64,000 bases of DNA from CANJIV01 sp046330225. Lineage in GTDB: Bacteria; Actinomycetota; Thermoleophilia; Solirubrobacterales; Solirubrobacteraceae. A program made the position numbers and the translations under genes. Below the pieces are notes generated by a model. It made no database searches. It saw nothing but the letters and a program-made list of their open reading frames with translations, and was not told the origin of the DNA. This document shows positions 11,420-19,897 of this stretch, piece by piece (the first letter of the stretch is position 1; every line of letters begins with the position of its first letter). Location: positions 310,001-374,000 of the forward strand of contig JAXLTD010000003.1 in the NCBI GenBank assembly GCA_046330225.1, read 5' to 3'.

Positions 11420-12051
11420 GCGCGCGGCGTCCGCTGACGCTGCGGCGCCTGGTCGGCCTCGACCGCTCGGGGCCGCCGCCGCCGCAGACGCTGCCGGGCC
11501 AGCCGCTGAATCCCTGGACGATCCCGAATGCCATCGGCTTCGTCCGGCTCGCGCTCATCCCGGTCTTCCTGATCCTGGCCCTGTCGAGCTCGGACGGGGT
11601 GACGGCGGCCTCGGCCGTCATCTTCGCGCTCGTGGCCTGGGGCGACTACGCGGACGGCATCGCCGCCCGCGTGACGGGCCAGTACAGCCGGCTGGGGGCG
11701 ATGCTGGACCCGGTGGTGGACCGGCTGCTCATCATCTCGGGCGTCGTGGTCTGCTACCGGTTCGAGCTGCTGCCGCGGTGGGCGCTGATCGTGCTCGTCG
11801 CCCGCGAGGCGTTCATGCTGATCGCCGGCCAGCTCATGGTGCGCCGCGGCGTCGAGCTGCGCATCAACTGGCCCGGCCGCCTCGGCGTGTTCCCAGTCAT
11901 GTCGTCGCTGTTCTTCGCGCTCGTGGGGTGGACGACGTTCGCCACGGTGCTGCTGTACATCGGGCTGGCCTTCGTGCTCGTGGCCACGGCCCTGTACGTC
12001 CGGGACGGCGTTTCGCAGCTCCGCAAGGCGCCGCCCAGACCCTCAACTTGA
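11401..12051 (+). CDS. CDP-alcohol phosphatidyltransferase (PgsA-like)
   Basis: 216-aa integral membrane enzyme that transfers a phosphatidyl group from CDP-diacylglycerol to an alcohol. The full CDP-OH motif is present, read in pieces as GDYADGIAAR, then G in SRLGAML, then DPVVDR, giving the spaced D-D-G-A-R-G-D-D pattern. Five to six hydrophobic segments follow. Glycerol-3-phosphate (PgsA) is the likeliest acceptor; inositol phosphate or cardiolipin synthesis is possible. The GTG start lies inside the end of proS. The N-terminal ~40 residues are a charged cytosolic lead. The location matches the pgsA-garA-ftsR neighbourhood of actinobacteria. Confidence 0.87.
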   Translation: MADAPVGARRPLTLRRLVGLDRSGPPPPQTLPGQPLNPWTIPNAIGFVRLALIPVFLILALSSSDGVTAASAVIFALVAWGDYADGIAARVTGQYSRLGAMLDPVVDRLLIISGVVVCYRFELLPRWALIVLVAREAFMLIAGQLMVRRGVELRINWPGRLGVFPVMSSLFFALVGWTTFATVLLYIGLAFVLVATALYVRDGVSQLRKAPPRPST

Positions 12052-12053
12052 GC

Positions 12054-12081
12054 TTGACCCCCGCCCGGCCGGGGGTATACT
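12054..12081 (+). promoter_or_regulatory. Sigma-70-type promoter for the RsiG-like/garA/ftsR run
   Basis: TTGACC (12054-12059) and TATACT (12076-12081) are separated by 16 bp, the best match to the -35/-10 consensus in this part of the window. It gives a ~25-nt leader with a purine-rich GAGGGAGA site before the ATG at 12113. Confidence 0.75.
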
Positions 12082-12112
12082 CGCGCTCCCCAACGGCCTC
12101 GAGGGAGATCGA

Positions 12113-12367
12113 ATGGACACGTTTCCGGACCTCGGATCGCTCAACGACCAGGAGCTGAAGGACCTCATCCAGCAGCTCACGCAGGAGGAGGTCGAGATCT
12201 CCTATCGCCGCCGCATCCTGCACGGCAAGATCGACATCCTGCGCGCCGAGCTCGTGAGCCGCCTGCGCCAGAAGCACGAGGGCGGGGAGGAGATCCTCAG
12301 CCTCGCCGACGTCGGGACGCTGACCGACATCCTCGCGGGCCGCATGCCCCCGGCGAGCGACGACTAG
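12113..12367 (+). CDS. RsiG-like small coiled-coil protein (possible c-di-GMP-binding anti-sigma)
   Basis: 84-aa acidic helical protein. Residues 13-55 form a coiled coil containing Glu26-x3-Ser30-x2-Arg33-x3-His37-x3-Asp41. This matches the E(x)3S(x)2R(x)3Q(x)3D c-di-GMP motif known from Streptomyces RsiG, the anti-sigma of WhiG, except that His replaces Gln. Streptomyces RsiG has two motif copies; a short single-motif version acting as a homodimer is known from Rubrobacter, and this protein fits that form. It has its own strong promoter and leads a run with the FHA protein and FtsR. No WhiG-like sigma gene lies in the window. The anti-sigma role is inference. Confidence 0.6.
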   Translation: MDTFPDLGSLNDQELKDLIQQLTQEEVEISYRRRILHGKIDILRAELVSRLRQKHEGGEEILSLADVGTLTDILAGRMPPASDD

Positions 12368-12394
12368 CGGCCGCGAGCGAACGGAGCGATCGCC

Positions 12395-12862
12395 GTGGCG
12401 GTTCACTGCCCCGAGTGCGGCTTCGTCAACGTCGAAGGCGCGAACTACTGCCAGAAGTGCGGCGCGTTCGTGGGCCAGGAGGGCCCGGGCGAGCCGTCGA
12501 CGGCGACCTACCGGGTCGGCGAGACCGGCGAGATCGAGGCCGTCGATCTCGACGAGGTCGTCGCCGAGGAGGGCGCGGCGCTCGTGATCCGGGCGGGCGG
12601 CGGCCGGGTGGGGGAGAGCTTCGCGCTCGACGGCGACCGCATGACGATCGGGCGCAACCCCGACTCCCACGTGTTCCTGGACGACGTCACGGTCTCGCGC
12701 GACCACGCGGTGCTCGTCAAGCGCGGCGGCGAGTGGCACCTCGACGACCTGGGGTCCCTGAACGGCACCTACGTGAACCGCCAGCGGGTCGACTCGCGGC
12801 GCCTGGAGGACGCCGACGAGCTCCAGATCGGCAAGTACAAGCTCACCTACCTCTCCCGATGA
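12395..12862 (+). CDS. Zinc-ribbon plus FHA domain protein (GarA-like)
   Basis: 155 aa. An N-terminal zinc ribbon (C5-x2-C8 and C19-x2-C22) is followed by a linker with Ser/Thr (PSTATYRV, 34-41) and a C-terminal FHA phosphothreonine-binding domain (about 63-152). The FHA core residues TIGR, SRDH and LNGTYVN are intact. In mycobacteria GarA/OdhI binds and regulates 2-oxoglutarate metabolism enzymes after phosphorylation of an N-terminal Thr; the linker here could play that part. The garA-ftsR adjacency matches Rv1827-Rv1828. The added zinc ribbon is not in the mycobacterial protein. Its stop overlaps the ftsR start (ATGA). Confidence 0.85.
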   Translation: MAVHCPECGFVNVEGANYCQKCGAFVGQEGPGEPSTATYRVGETGEIEAVDLDEVVAEEGAALVIRAGGGRVGESFALDGDRMTIGRNPDSHVFLDDVTVSRDHAVLVKRGGEWHLDDLGSLNGTYVNRQRVDSRRLEDADELQIGKYKLTYLSR

Positions 12863-13638
12863 CCACGCCCGCCTCCGTCTCCGACCCGCTCGACGCCCCG
12901 CCGGCCGACGGCGCCGACCGCGCCGCCGAGGGCCGCCCGCGCCCGAAGGCCCTGACGATCGGAGCCGTCTGCAAGGCGCTGGAGCCGGAGTTCCCGGACA
13001 TCTCGATCTCGAAGATCCGCTACCTGGAGAACCAGAAGCTGCTCGCGCCGCGGCGCACGCCGGGCGGCTACCGGCTCTACTCGCAAAGCGACGTCGCGCG
13101 CCTGCGCACGATCCTGCGTCTCCAGCGCGACGAGTTCCTCCCGCTGCGCGTGATCCGCCAGGAGCTGGCCGGCGGGCGCACGGAAGCCGACGCGGCGCCC
13201 CCGGCGGGCCGCGGCAGCGCGCGCAGCCCGGTCCGGGCCGCGGTGGCGGCGAAGGATTCCGGCGCCCGCTACACGCTCGACGATGTCGCGGCCGAGACCG
13301 GCGCGCAGCCGCGCCTGATCGAGGAGCTCGTCGAGTACGGCGTCATCAAGGGCGAGCTGCGCGGCGGCGCCCGGACGTTCGACGAGACCGAGCGCGAGAT
13401 CGTGCGCGCGGTGGCGGAGCTGGCCCGGCATGGCGTCGCCGGACGCAACCTGCGCGTGTTCCGGACCTCCGCCGACCGCGAGGCCGCCCTGCTGCAGCAG
13501 ATCCTCGCTCCGGCGCTGCGCTCGCGCAATCCCGAGCGCCGCAAGGAGGCCGTCGAGACGCTGGAGAACCTCGCGGCGGTCGCCACGCACCTCAAGCACC
13601 TGCTGCTGATCCGCGATCTGCGCAAGCTCACCGGCTAG
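12859..13638 (+). CDS. ftsR: MerR-family transcriptional regulator, FtsR-like
   Basis: 259 aa. An N-terminal winged HTH of MerR type (KALTIGAVCKALEPEFPDISISKIRYLENQKLL) is followed by a second helical region (ARYTLDDVAAETG) and a C-terminal helical domain. The layout matches actinobacterial FtsR/Rv1828, which activates ftsZ in Corynebacterium. No effector cysteines are seen. The ATG overlaps the garA-like stop by the ATGA arrangement, so the two are translationally coupled. The start is set by this coupling; an earlier in-frame reading runs through the garA gene and is not credible. Confidence 0.88.
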   Translation: MTTPASVSDPLDAPPADGADRAAEGRPRPKALTIGAVCKALEPEFPDISISKIRYLENQKLLAPRRTPGGYRLYSQSDVARLRTILRLQRDEFLPLRVIRQELAGGRTEADAAPPAGRGSARSPVRAAVAAKDSGARYTLDDVAAETGAQPRLIEELVEYGVIKGELRGGARTFDETEREIVRAVAELARHGVAGRNLRVFRTSADREAALLQQILAPALRSRNPERRKEAVETLENLAAVATHLKHLLLIRDLRKLTG

Positions 13639-13641
13639 CCG

Positions 13642-14196
13642 ATGCCCGCGGCGGCGGAAGAGGCCGGCCCGGCGCCCGACCTGCGGGCGCTCATCCGCGA
13701 CATCCCCGGGTTCCCGCAGCCGGGGATCGTGTACCGGGACATCACGCCGCTCCTGCTGGACCCGCGCGCCCTCGGAAAGGCCGCGGAGGCGCTCGCCGGC
13801 TGGGCCCGGGGGCGCGAGGTCGACTACGTCGTGGCTGCCGAGGCGCGCGGATTCGTCCTGGGCGGGATGCTCGCCGAGCGGCTCGGCGCGGGGTTCATCC
13901 CGGCGCGCAAGCCCGGAAAGCTCCCGCACGAGACGGTCTCGGCGAGCTACGCCCTCGAGTACGGCCTCGACGCGCTCGAGGTCCACGCTGACGCGGTCTC
14001 CCACGGGGAGCGGGTCCTCGTGCACGACGACCTGCTGGCCACCGGCGGCACCGCCAAGGCGCTCTGCGACCTGGTCGGGCAGCTGGGCGGCCACGTCGCC
14101 GGCTGCGCCTTCCTGGTCGAGCTGAGCTACCTCGGCGGCCGCGGACGGCTGGCGCCGATCGACGTGCACGCGCTCGTCGGCTACGACGCGCCGTAG
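13642..14196 (+). CDS. apt: Adenine phosphoribosyltransferase
   Basis: 184-aa type I phosphoribosyltransferase that salvages adenine to AMP using PRPP. The PRPP-binding loop reads VLVHDDLLATGGTAKA (about residues 125-140). The APT-specific features AEARGFVLGG and RKPGKLPHETV are intact. Length is normal for the family. It starts 3 bp after the ftsR stop and is followed 1 bp later by the next gene, so it belongs to the same transcript. Confidence 0.95.
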   Translation: MPAAAEEAGPAPDLRALIRDIPGFPQPGIVYRDITPLLLDPRALGKAAEALAGWARGREVDYVVAAEARGFVLGGMLAERLGAGFIPARKPGKLPHETVSASYALEYGLDALEVHADAVSHGERVLVHDDLLATGGTAKALCDLVGQLGGHVAGCAFLVELSYLGGRGRLAPIDVHALVGYDAP

Positions 14197-14197
14197 C

Positions 14198-14635
14198 ATG
14201 CCCAGCGTCCGCCGATCGCGCACCGTGCCCGCCGCGCCGCCGCGGGTGTGGAAGGAGGTCGCCGACCCGCGCCGCCTGCGCAAATGGTGGCCGCGGGCGA
14301 CGCGCGCCGAGGGCGTGGCCGACGACCACTGGACGCTGGTGTTCGTCACGAAGAAGGGCAAGACGCTGCGGGCCGACTACCGGGTGCTCGAGGACGATCC
14401 GCCCCGCCGGCGGTCCTGGTATCAGGAGCTCGAGGCGTCGCCGTTCGAGCGTCTGCTGAGCGAGCACGTGACGGCCGTCACCGTCGACGAGGCGCCCGGC
14501 GGCTCCGATGTCACCATCGAGATCCGCCAGCGGCTGCGGGGCATCAGCCGGCTCGGCTCCCCGATCGTGCGCCGCGCGTCGCGGCAGCTCATCGACGAGG
14601 CGCTCGACGGGCTCGCGGCTGCGGTCGGCCGGTGA
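14198..14635 (+). CDS. SRPBCC (START-like) family protein
   Basis: 145-aa soluble protein with the helix-grip pattern of polyketide cyclase/START-like proteins. It opens with a strand (SVRRSRTVPAAPPRVWKEVADPRRLRKWWP), has central strands (DYRVLEDDPP, VTIEIRQRL) and ends in a long helix (RQLIDEALDGLAAAV). Such domains bind lipids or other hydrophobic ligands; no catalytic residue can be assigned. It starts immediately after apt and is the last gene before a converging minus-strand gene. Confidence 0.75.
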   Translation: MPSVRRSRTVPAAPPRVWKEVADPRRLRKWWPRATRAEGVADDHWTLVFVTKKGKTLRADYRVLEDDPPRRRSWYQELEASPFERLLSEHVTAVTVDEAPGGSDVTIEIRQRLRGISRLGSPIVRRASRQLIDEALDGLAAAVGR

Positions 14636-14645
14636 GCGGCGCCGA

Positions 14646-15563
14646 TCAGGCGGCGAGGCGCCCGCGGAGCACGATCGTGCCCGGCGACGTCGGCAGGTCC
14701 CGCGCGTTGGCCGGGACCGCTTCCTTGCTCACCACGAGCTCGCGGTACTTGGCCGCGTCGTCCGGATAGGGCGAGCGGGCCGCGAAGCGGCCGTTGCTCC
14801 CGACGCGGGTCGGCACGAAGCCCAGCAGCTTGGCGCGCGCCTTGGAGGAGTAGAGCCACACGGCGAACGTGCCGGCGCCGACGCCCTGCCCGGCGATCAC
14901 CATGGCCTTCTGGTTGCCGGACGCGAGGACACGGGCGAGGCCGGCGGCGTTCTTGCCTGCGGCCCCGGTGGGCAGCAGGTTGATCTGGGCGATCGTGCGC
15001 GGCGCGCCGCTGGCGTCCTTGGTGCTCGTCTTCGTGCCGGAGCTGTCATCGCCGGAGAAGACCCCGGCCAGCGCGAGGATGCCGACGACCGCCGCGACGC
15101 CGAGGATCCCGATGAGGATCGCGCCGCCGAGGCGGGAGCTGCGGGGGCCGCTGCGGGCCAGCGCGCCGGAGCCCACGGGCGCGGGGGCGTCCGCGGCCGC
15201 GCCGTTTCCGCCTTCGGCTGGGATCGGCGGGAGGGCATCCGGAGCTGACGGGCGCAGCTCGGCCGCCACGACGCGCGCCCAGGCCCGGGCGCCGGGCGAG
15301 TCGGCGAGGTACTCCCGCGTGGCGCGGCGGTCGACGTCGTCGTCCTGGCCGAGCAGGTAGTCCGAGATCTCGCCGCGCCGGGCCGGCGTGAGGCGCCGGC
15401 CGCCCTCGGGCCCGAGCCGGTCCAGGGCCGTGTGGGCCCGCTGGCGCACGTCGTCGGCGTCGAGGCCGAGGAGGTCGGCGATCTCGTCGTAGCTCTTGCC
15501 CTGCGCCAGAATGAGCTGGAGCACCGCGGTCTGCTCGGGAGCGAGCTTGTCGAGTCCGGCCAT
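14646..15563 (-). CDS. Membrane protein with N-terminal sigma-region-4-like HTH
   Basis: 305 aa. Residues 7-50 (LAPEQTAVLQLILAQGKSYDEIADLLG...) look like a sigma70 region 4 helix-turn-helix, and residues 57-100 are helical and charged. A Pro/Ala linker leads to one transmembrane segment (about 146-168) and an extracellular domain (171-305) with small beta-rich repeats. The topology resembles anti-sigma factors, but the cytoplasmic part looks like a sigma DNA-binding domain instead of a zinc anti-sigma domain. The start at 15563 is chosen because the HTH begins there. Function unknown; a membrane-anchored regulator is inferred. Confidence 0.7.
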   Translation of the reverse strand: MAGLDKLAPEQTAVLQLILAQGKSYDEIADLLGLDADDVRQRAHTALDRLGPEGGRRLTPARRGEISDYLLGQDDDVDRRATREYLADSPGARAWARVVAAELRPSAPDALPPIPAEGGNGAAADAPAPVGSGALARSGPRSSRLGGAILIGILGVAAVVGILALAGVFSGDDSSGTKTSTKDASGAPRTIAQINLLPTGAAGKNAAGLARVLASGNQKAMVIAGQGVGAGTFAVWLYSSKARAKLLGFVPTRVGSNGRFAARSPYPDDAAKYRELVVSKEAVPANARDLPTSPGTIVLRGRLAA

Positions 15564-15623
15564 GACGCGGGAAGGGTAGTCGAGCGCCAGGCTCGGCGGC
15601 GCGGCCGCTACAGTCCGGCGCCG

Positions 15624-16028
15624 ATGACGGAGCTCAGCCGCCCACCCGGCCTGCCGCCTGGCTTCGACGACCTCATCGGGCTCGCCTACGACGAGCTCAC
15701 CGAGGAGCTCGTCCGCGCGCACCTGCCGGTCCGGCCCGAGATCAAGCAGCCGGCGGGCCTGGTGCACGGCGGCGTGTATGCGGCGATTGCCGAGTCGATC
15801 GCCTCGGCGGCCACGTACGTCGCCGTCGCCCCGGGGGGCAAGATCGCCATGGGGCTGGCGAATCAGACGAGCTTCCTGCGGCCGATCACCGAGGGCACCG
15901 TGAACGCGGAGGCGCGGCGGCGCCATCGCGGCCGCACGACCTGGGTGTGGGACGTCGAGATCACCGACGACGCCGGCCGCCTGTGCGCCCTGACGCGCAT
16001 GACGGTCGCAGTCCGCGACCCCGCCTGA
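15624..16028 (+). CDS. PaaI-type hotdog thioesterase
   Basis: 134-aa single hotdog-fold protein. The motif AGLVHGGVYAAIAESIAS (about 50-67) has the HGG(x)xxxxxE/D signature of PaaI acyl-CoA thioesterases, and Glu is present. Later strands NQTSFLRPITEGTV and RTTWVWDVEITDD are also typical. It likely hydrolyses aromatic or short-chain acyl-CoA. A TACAGT -10 box (15609-15614) lies 9 nt before the ATG. The gene is divergent from the membrane HTH gene and convergent with nadE. Confidence 0.88.
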   Translation: MTELSRPPGLPPGFDDLIGLAYDELTEELVRAHLPVRPEIKQPAGLVHGGVYAAIAESIASAATYVAVAPGGKIAMGLANQTSFLRPITEGTVNAEARRRHRGRTTWVWDVEITDDAGRLCALTRMTVAVRDPA

Positions 16029-16038
16029 GCGAGCCGGG

Positions 16039-17760
16039 TCAGCCGCGGTAGCGGTTGGTGATCGGCATCCGGCGGTCGCGTCCGAAGGCCTTCGGCGTGA
16101 TCTTGATTCCGGGCGGCTGCTGGCGGCGCTTGTACTCGGCGCGGTCGACGAGCCCGATGCTGCGCTCCACGGCCTCGGCCGGCAGGCCCGTGGCCACGAG
16201 GGCCGCGCGCCCGAGATCGTCCTCGACGTAGCCCTCGAGGATCGCGTCGAGGACCTCGTAGGGCGGCAGCGAGTCCTCGTCCTTTTGCCCGGGGCGCAGC
16301 TCGGCGCTGGGTGCGCGCTCCAGGATCGAGGGCGGGATCGGCCCCGGCCGGCCATCCGAGCCGGCGTTCCGGAGCCGGGCGAGCCGGTAGACGAGGGTCT
16401 TCGGGCAGTCCTTGATGACGGCGAAGCCGCCGGCGCTGTCCCCGTAGAGCGTGCTGTAGCCCACCGACATCTCGGACTTGTTCCCGGTCGTGATGACCAG
16501 CCAGCCGTAGGCGTTCGAGAGGGCCATGAGCAGGTTGCCGCGGATGCGGGCCTGGAGGTTCTCCTCCATCAGGCCCGTGTCCTGGCCGGCCACCGCAGCC
16601 TGGAGCGCCTCGCGGTAGGCCGCCATCGTCTCGCCGATCGGCACGTCGAGGCACTGCACGCCGAGGCTGGCGGCGAGGGTGCGGGCATCCGCCTGGGTCT
16701 CGGGCGACGAGTAGGGAGAGGGCATCACCACCGCCGTGACGTGGCCCGGCCCGAGCGCGTCGGCGGCGAGGCAGGCGACGAGCGCCGAGTCGATGCCGCC
16801 CGACAGGCCGAGCACGACGTGCCGGAAGCCGTTCTTGGCGACGTAGTCGTGCAGCCCGAGGCACAGCGCGGCATAGACCTCGGGATCGGGCTCGAGCAGC
16901 GGCGCCAGGCGCGGCGCGGGTGCGCGCCCGGCGGCAGGCGGCAGCGCCCCGGTCTGCGCCACGACCGCGACGTCCGCCGGGGTGCGGCGGGCCTGGGGGC
17001 GGTGGCCGGGATCGCGCAGGCGCGCCGCGGCCGCGGCGCCCGGGTCGATCTCGCAGATCAGCAGCTCCTCGGCGAACTGGGCGGCGCGCGCGACGATCGT
17101 CCCCTCGTGATCGATGACGAGCGAGTGGCCGTCGAACACCAGCTCGTCCTGCCCGCCGACGAGGTTGCAGTAGGCGAGCGGCACGAGGCTGTCGCGGGCC
17201 CGCTGGCGGAACATCTCCTCGCGCAGCGTGCCCTTGCCGGCGTGGTAGGGGGAGGCCGACAGGTTCAGGACGAGCGTGGCGCCGGCCAGTGCCTCGTCGG
17301 TCAGCGGCGGCCCCGGCTCCCAGATGTCCTCGCAGATCGTCACGCCGATGCGCAGGCCGCCGGCGTCGATCAGGCCGCCGCGCGGGCCGGACTGGAAGTA
17401 GCGCTGCTCGTCGAAGACGCCGTAGTTCGGAAGGTAGACCTTGCGGTAGAAGCCCTGGACCGCGCCGTCCGCGAGGATCGCCGCCGCGTTGTAGACGTCC
17501 TCGGCCCGCTCGGGGACGCCGACGAGCGCCACGATGCCCTGGGCCTCGGCAGCCACGCGGTGCAGCGCGGCCTGGGCGGCGGCCAGGAAGTCCTCACGCA
17601 GCAGCAGGTCCTCGGGCGGATAGCCGGTGAGCGCGAGCTCGGGGAAGACGACGACCTGGGCGCCGGCCTCGCGTGCCGCCGCGAGGTCGCGCCGGATCAG
17701 CGCCTCGTTCCCGGCGAGGTCGCCGACGGTGGGGTTGATCTGGGCGAGGGCGAGGCGCAC
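16039..17760 (-). CDS. nadE: Glutamine-dependent NAD+ synthetase
   Basis: 573-aa two-domain enzyme making NAD+ from deamido-NAD+ with glutamine as nitrogen donor. The N-terminal nitrilase-type amidase (1-270) has the catalytic triad signatures ELALTGYPPEDLL (Glu), RKVYLPNYGVFDE (Lys) and GVTICEDIWEP (Cys). The C-terminal synthetase carries the P-loop LGLSGGIDSAL and later GNKSEMSVGYSTLYGD. Length is typical of the fused bacterial type. It is followed on the opposite side by the DUF3105 gene 22 bp upstream, probably in the same transcript. Confidence 0.96.
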   Translation of the reverse strand: MRLALAQINPTVGDLAGNEALIRRDLAAAREAGAQVVVFPELALTGYPPEDLLLREDFLAAAQAALHRVAAEAQGIVALVGVPERAEDVYNAAAILADGAVQGFYRKVYLPNYGVFDEQRYFQSGPRGGLIDAGGLRIGVTICEDIWEPGPPLTDEALAGATLVLNLSASPYHAGKGTLREEMFRQRARDSLVPLAYCNLVGGQDELVFDGHSLVIDHEGTIVARAAQFAEELLICEIDPGAAAAARLRDPGHRPQARRTPADVAVVAQTGALPPAAGRAPAPRLAPLLEPDPEVYAALCLGLHDYVAKNGFRHVVLGLSGGIDSALVACLAADALGPGHVTAVVMPSPYSSPETQADARTLAASLGVQCLDVPIGETMAAYREALQAAVAGQDTGLMEENLQARIRGNLLMALSNAYGWLVITTGNKSEMSVGYSTLYGDSAGGFAVIKDCPKTLVYRLARLRNAGSDGRPGPIPPSILERAPSAELRPGQKDEDSLPPYEVLDAILEGYVEDDLGRAALVATGLPAEAVERSIGLVDRAEYKRRQQPPGIKITPKAFGRDRRMPITNRYRG

Positions 17761-17782
17761 GCCAGGAAGTATTCAGGAGCGG

Positions 17783-18313
17783 CTACTGGCCGCTGCCGCG
17801 GCCGAGCCAGAAGTCGGCAAACGCGCCCAGCGCCGGATCGCCCGCCGACGGCGCCGGCTGCAGGTGGCGCCAGGCGGCGGCCGTCACGCCGCGGGTGCCG
17901 GGGCGGCGGGCGAGGATCACCGCCTGGCCGGCCGCCGCGAGCTGCGGGTCGAACGGACCGGCCACGCGGTCGGCGAGCGCGGCGAGGCCCGGCGGCGGGG
18001 CGGAGGTCCCGTAGAAGAGGATCACGTTCCCGGCGGCGAGCGCCGTGAGGATCTGGCTGTCGGTGAGCTCCCGGCGGTCCCTCGCGACGGGGACGCGGGC
18101 ATGGGGCCCGCTCGTCGGCGGCGAGCTGTTGTAGGGCCGCGGCGGCCTCTGGCCGGGCGCGAGCGGCGCGCTGCCCTGGTTCGCGTAGGCGATGCCGGGG
18201 CCGGCGCTTTCCGAGAACGTGGCCTTGTCGCGGGAGTTGAGGAACAGCAGGATCCCGATCACGCCCGCGGCAGCGACGAGCAGCGCCACCCCGAAGGAGA
18301 GGGCCTTGCGCAT
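17783..18313 (-). CDS. DUF3105 domain membrane-anchored protein
   Basis: 176 aa. One N-terminal transmembrane segment (about 5-24) is followed by an extracellular DUF3105 domain. Its conserved PPTSGPHA block (64-71) and the later FYGTSAPP and LARRPG segments are visible. The biochemical role of DUF3105 is unknown; it is common in actinobacteria. It lies between a WS/DGAT gene (6 bp away) and nadE on the same strand, so the three probably form one transcript starting at 19825. Confidence 0.85.
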   Translation of the reverse strand: MRKALSFGVALLVAAAGVIGILLFLNSRDKATFSESAGPGIAYANQGSAPLAPGQRPPRPYNSSPPTSGPHARVPVARDRRELTDSQILTALAAGNVILFYGTSAPPPGLAALADRVAGPFDPQLAAAGQAVILARRPGTRGVTAAAWRHLQPAPSAGDPALGAFADFWLGRGSGQ

Positions 18314-18319
18314 GGCCGC

Positions 18320-19825
18320 CTACGGCGTGCCGGCGCGGTCGGCCCGGTGCGCGCCGCGGACGGCCGGGCGCGAACGCGGCATCTCGAAGCCCAGCGGGGG
18401 CCGGGCGTGCGGATCGTGGCCGTGCGCCTCGAGGCCGGCGGCGATCGCGAGCTCGTCGATGGCCTGCCCGAGGTCCAGCGCGACGTCCTCGAGGTCGGGG
18501 AGGGCGTCGAAATCGCCGAGCAGCCCGAAGTTCAGCCGGCCCGCGTAGCTCATGATCGCGATGCCGAGCGCCTGCTTGGCGGCCAGCGGCACCTGCGGGT
18601 AGATGGACTCGAGCCGGCGGCCGAGGACGTAGAGCGGCATCTGGGGGCCCGGCACGTTCGTCACGACGAGGTTGAAGAACCGCTGCTGGGGCGTGAGCCG
18701 CGAGGCCTGGGCCATGATCGTCGGCGGCGCGAAATCCGAAAGGGACGTGATCACGTCGGCGCCGACGGCCTGGCCGGACTCCTTCAGCTGCGCCATCGCG
18801 GCGCTCACGATGCCGAACGCCTCGACGGGGTCCTCGACGCCGACGGGGAGCGGGGCCCACATCGCGGCGACGCGGTTCCCGAGCGCGCCGCGCTCGACGT
18901 CGGCGCGCACCGAGACCGGCACCATCGCCTTCAGGGTCAGATCGGCCGTCACGACCCCGCGGCGCTCCCGCAGGAATCGCCCGATCGCGAGCGTGACGGC
19001 GGCCAGCACGACATCGTTGACCGTGCCGCCCAGCTCGTTCTTGATCGCCTTGAAGCGAGACAGGTCGCCCTCCACCCACGTGAACCGGCGGTGCGGGCCG
19101 ATGGGCACGTTGAGCGGGGTGTCGGGCGCCGCCGCGGCAATGCCCGCCCAGGCAAACGCGCCGACGCCCTCGAGCTCCTCCTTGACCCGGTTGAACACCC
19201 GCCGCGGCCCCCGGAGCGTCGCGCGCACGCCGCGGGCGATCTCGCCGGGCAGCGTGGAGCGCTCCAGCAGCGCGTCGGCCAGGAGCTGGGCGTCGCTCGG
19301 CAGCGGGCGCGGGATCCACTGCCGCTCGGGCGGCGGAGTCGGCGCCGGCTCGGGCGCGGTGTCGAAGAGGACGGTGGTGATGTCCACCCCGGAGACGCCG
19401 TCGACCAGGCAGTGGTGGGTCTTGGCGATGACGGCGAAGCGGTCGCCATCGAGCTTGTCGACCAGCCAGAGCTCCCACAGCGGCTTGTCGCGGTCGAGCT
19501 CCTGGGCGAAGACCCGCCCGGCGAGCCGCTTGAGCTCATCTTCGCTGCCGGGACGCGGGAGCGACGTGTGCCGGACGTGGTAGGCCGCGTTGAAGTGCGG
19601 GTCGTCGACCCAGACGGGCCGGCCCTGGCCGAACGGGACGAACGCCAGCCGCTGGCGGTAGCGGGGCACGAGGTGCAGCCGGCCCTCGACGTGAGCCAGG
19701 AACTCGTCGTAGCCGGGCGGATCGCCCTCGAACACGAGCACCGACCCGACGTGCATGTGCGCCGAATCCCGCTCGAGGTGCAGGAAGGACGTGTCGAGGC
19801 CGGTGAGCCGGTCGGGGTTCGCCAT
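18320..19825 (-). CDS. Wax ester synthase / diacylglycerol O-acyltransferase (WS/DGAT)
   Basis: 501-aa acyl-CoA-dependent acyltransferase that makes triacylglycerol or wax esters as storage lipid. The N-terminal GLDTSFLHLE signature, the catalytic HHCLVDG motif (AKTHHCLVDGVSG, about residues 137-149) and the C-terminal NVPGP motif (VTNVPGPQMPLY) are all present. Start chosen at the ATG where homology begins; a longer reading adds only an arginine-rich stretch. A second WS/DGAT at 53.6-55.1 kb is a diverged paralogue. Confidence 0.94.
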   Translation of the reverse strand: MANPDRLTGLDTSFLHLERDSAHMHVGSVLVFEGDPPGYDEFLAHVEGRLHLVPRYRQRLAFVPFGQGRPVWVDDPHFNAAYHVRHTSLPRPGSEDELKRLAGRVFAQELDRDKPLWELWLVDKLDGDRFAVIAKTHHCLVDGVSGVDITTVLFDTAPEPAPTPPPERQWIPRPLPSDAQLLADALLERSTLPGEIARGVRATLRGPRRVFNRVKEELEGVGAFAWAGIAAAAPDTPLNVPIGPHRRFTWVEGDLSRFKAIKNELGGTVNDVVLAAVTLAIGRFLRERRGVVTADLTLKAMVPVSVRADVERGALGNRVAAMWAPLPVGVEDPVEAFGIVSAAMAQLKESGQAVGADVITSLSDFAPPTIMAQASRLTPQQRFFNLVVTNVPGPQMPLYVLGRRLESIYPQVPLAAKQALGIAIMSYAGRLNFGLLGDFDALPDLEDVALDLGQAIDELAIAAGLEAHGHDPHARPPLGFEMPRSRPAVRGAHRADRAGTP

Positions 19826-19897
19826 TCGGCGATTCTCGCGCACATCGCGGCGGGGGCGCAAACTCGCGGTCCGGGGCGACCTTGCCGGGCGCGCTGT

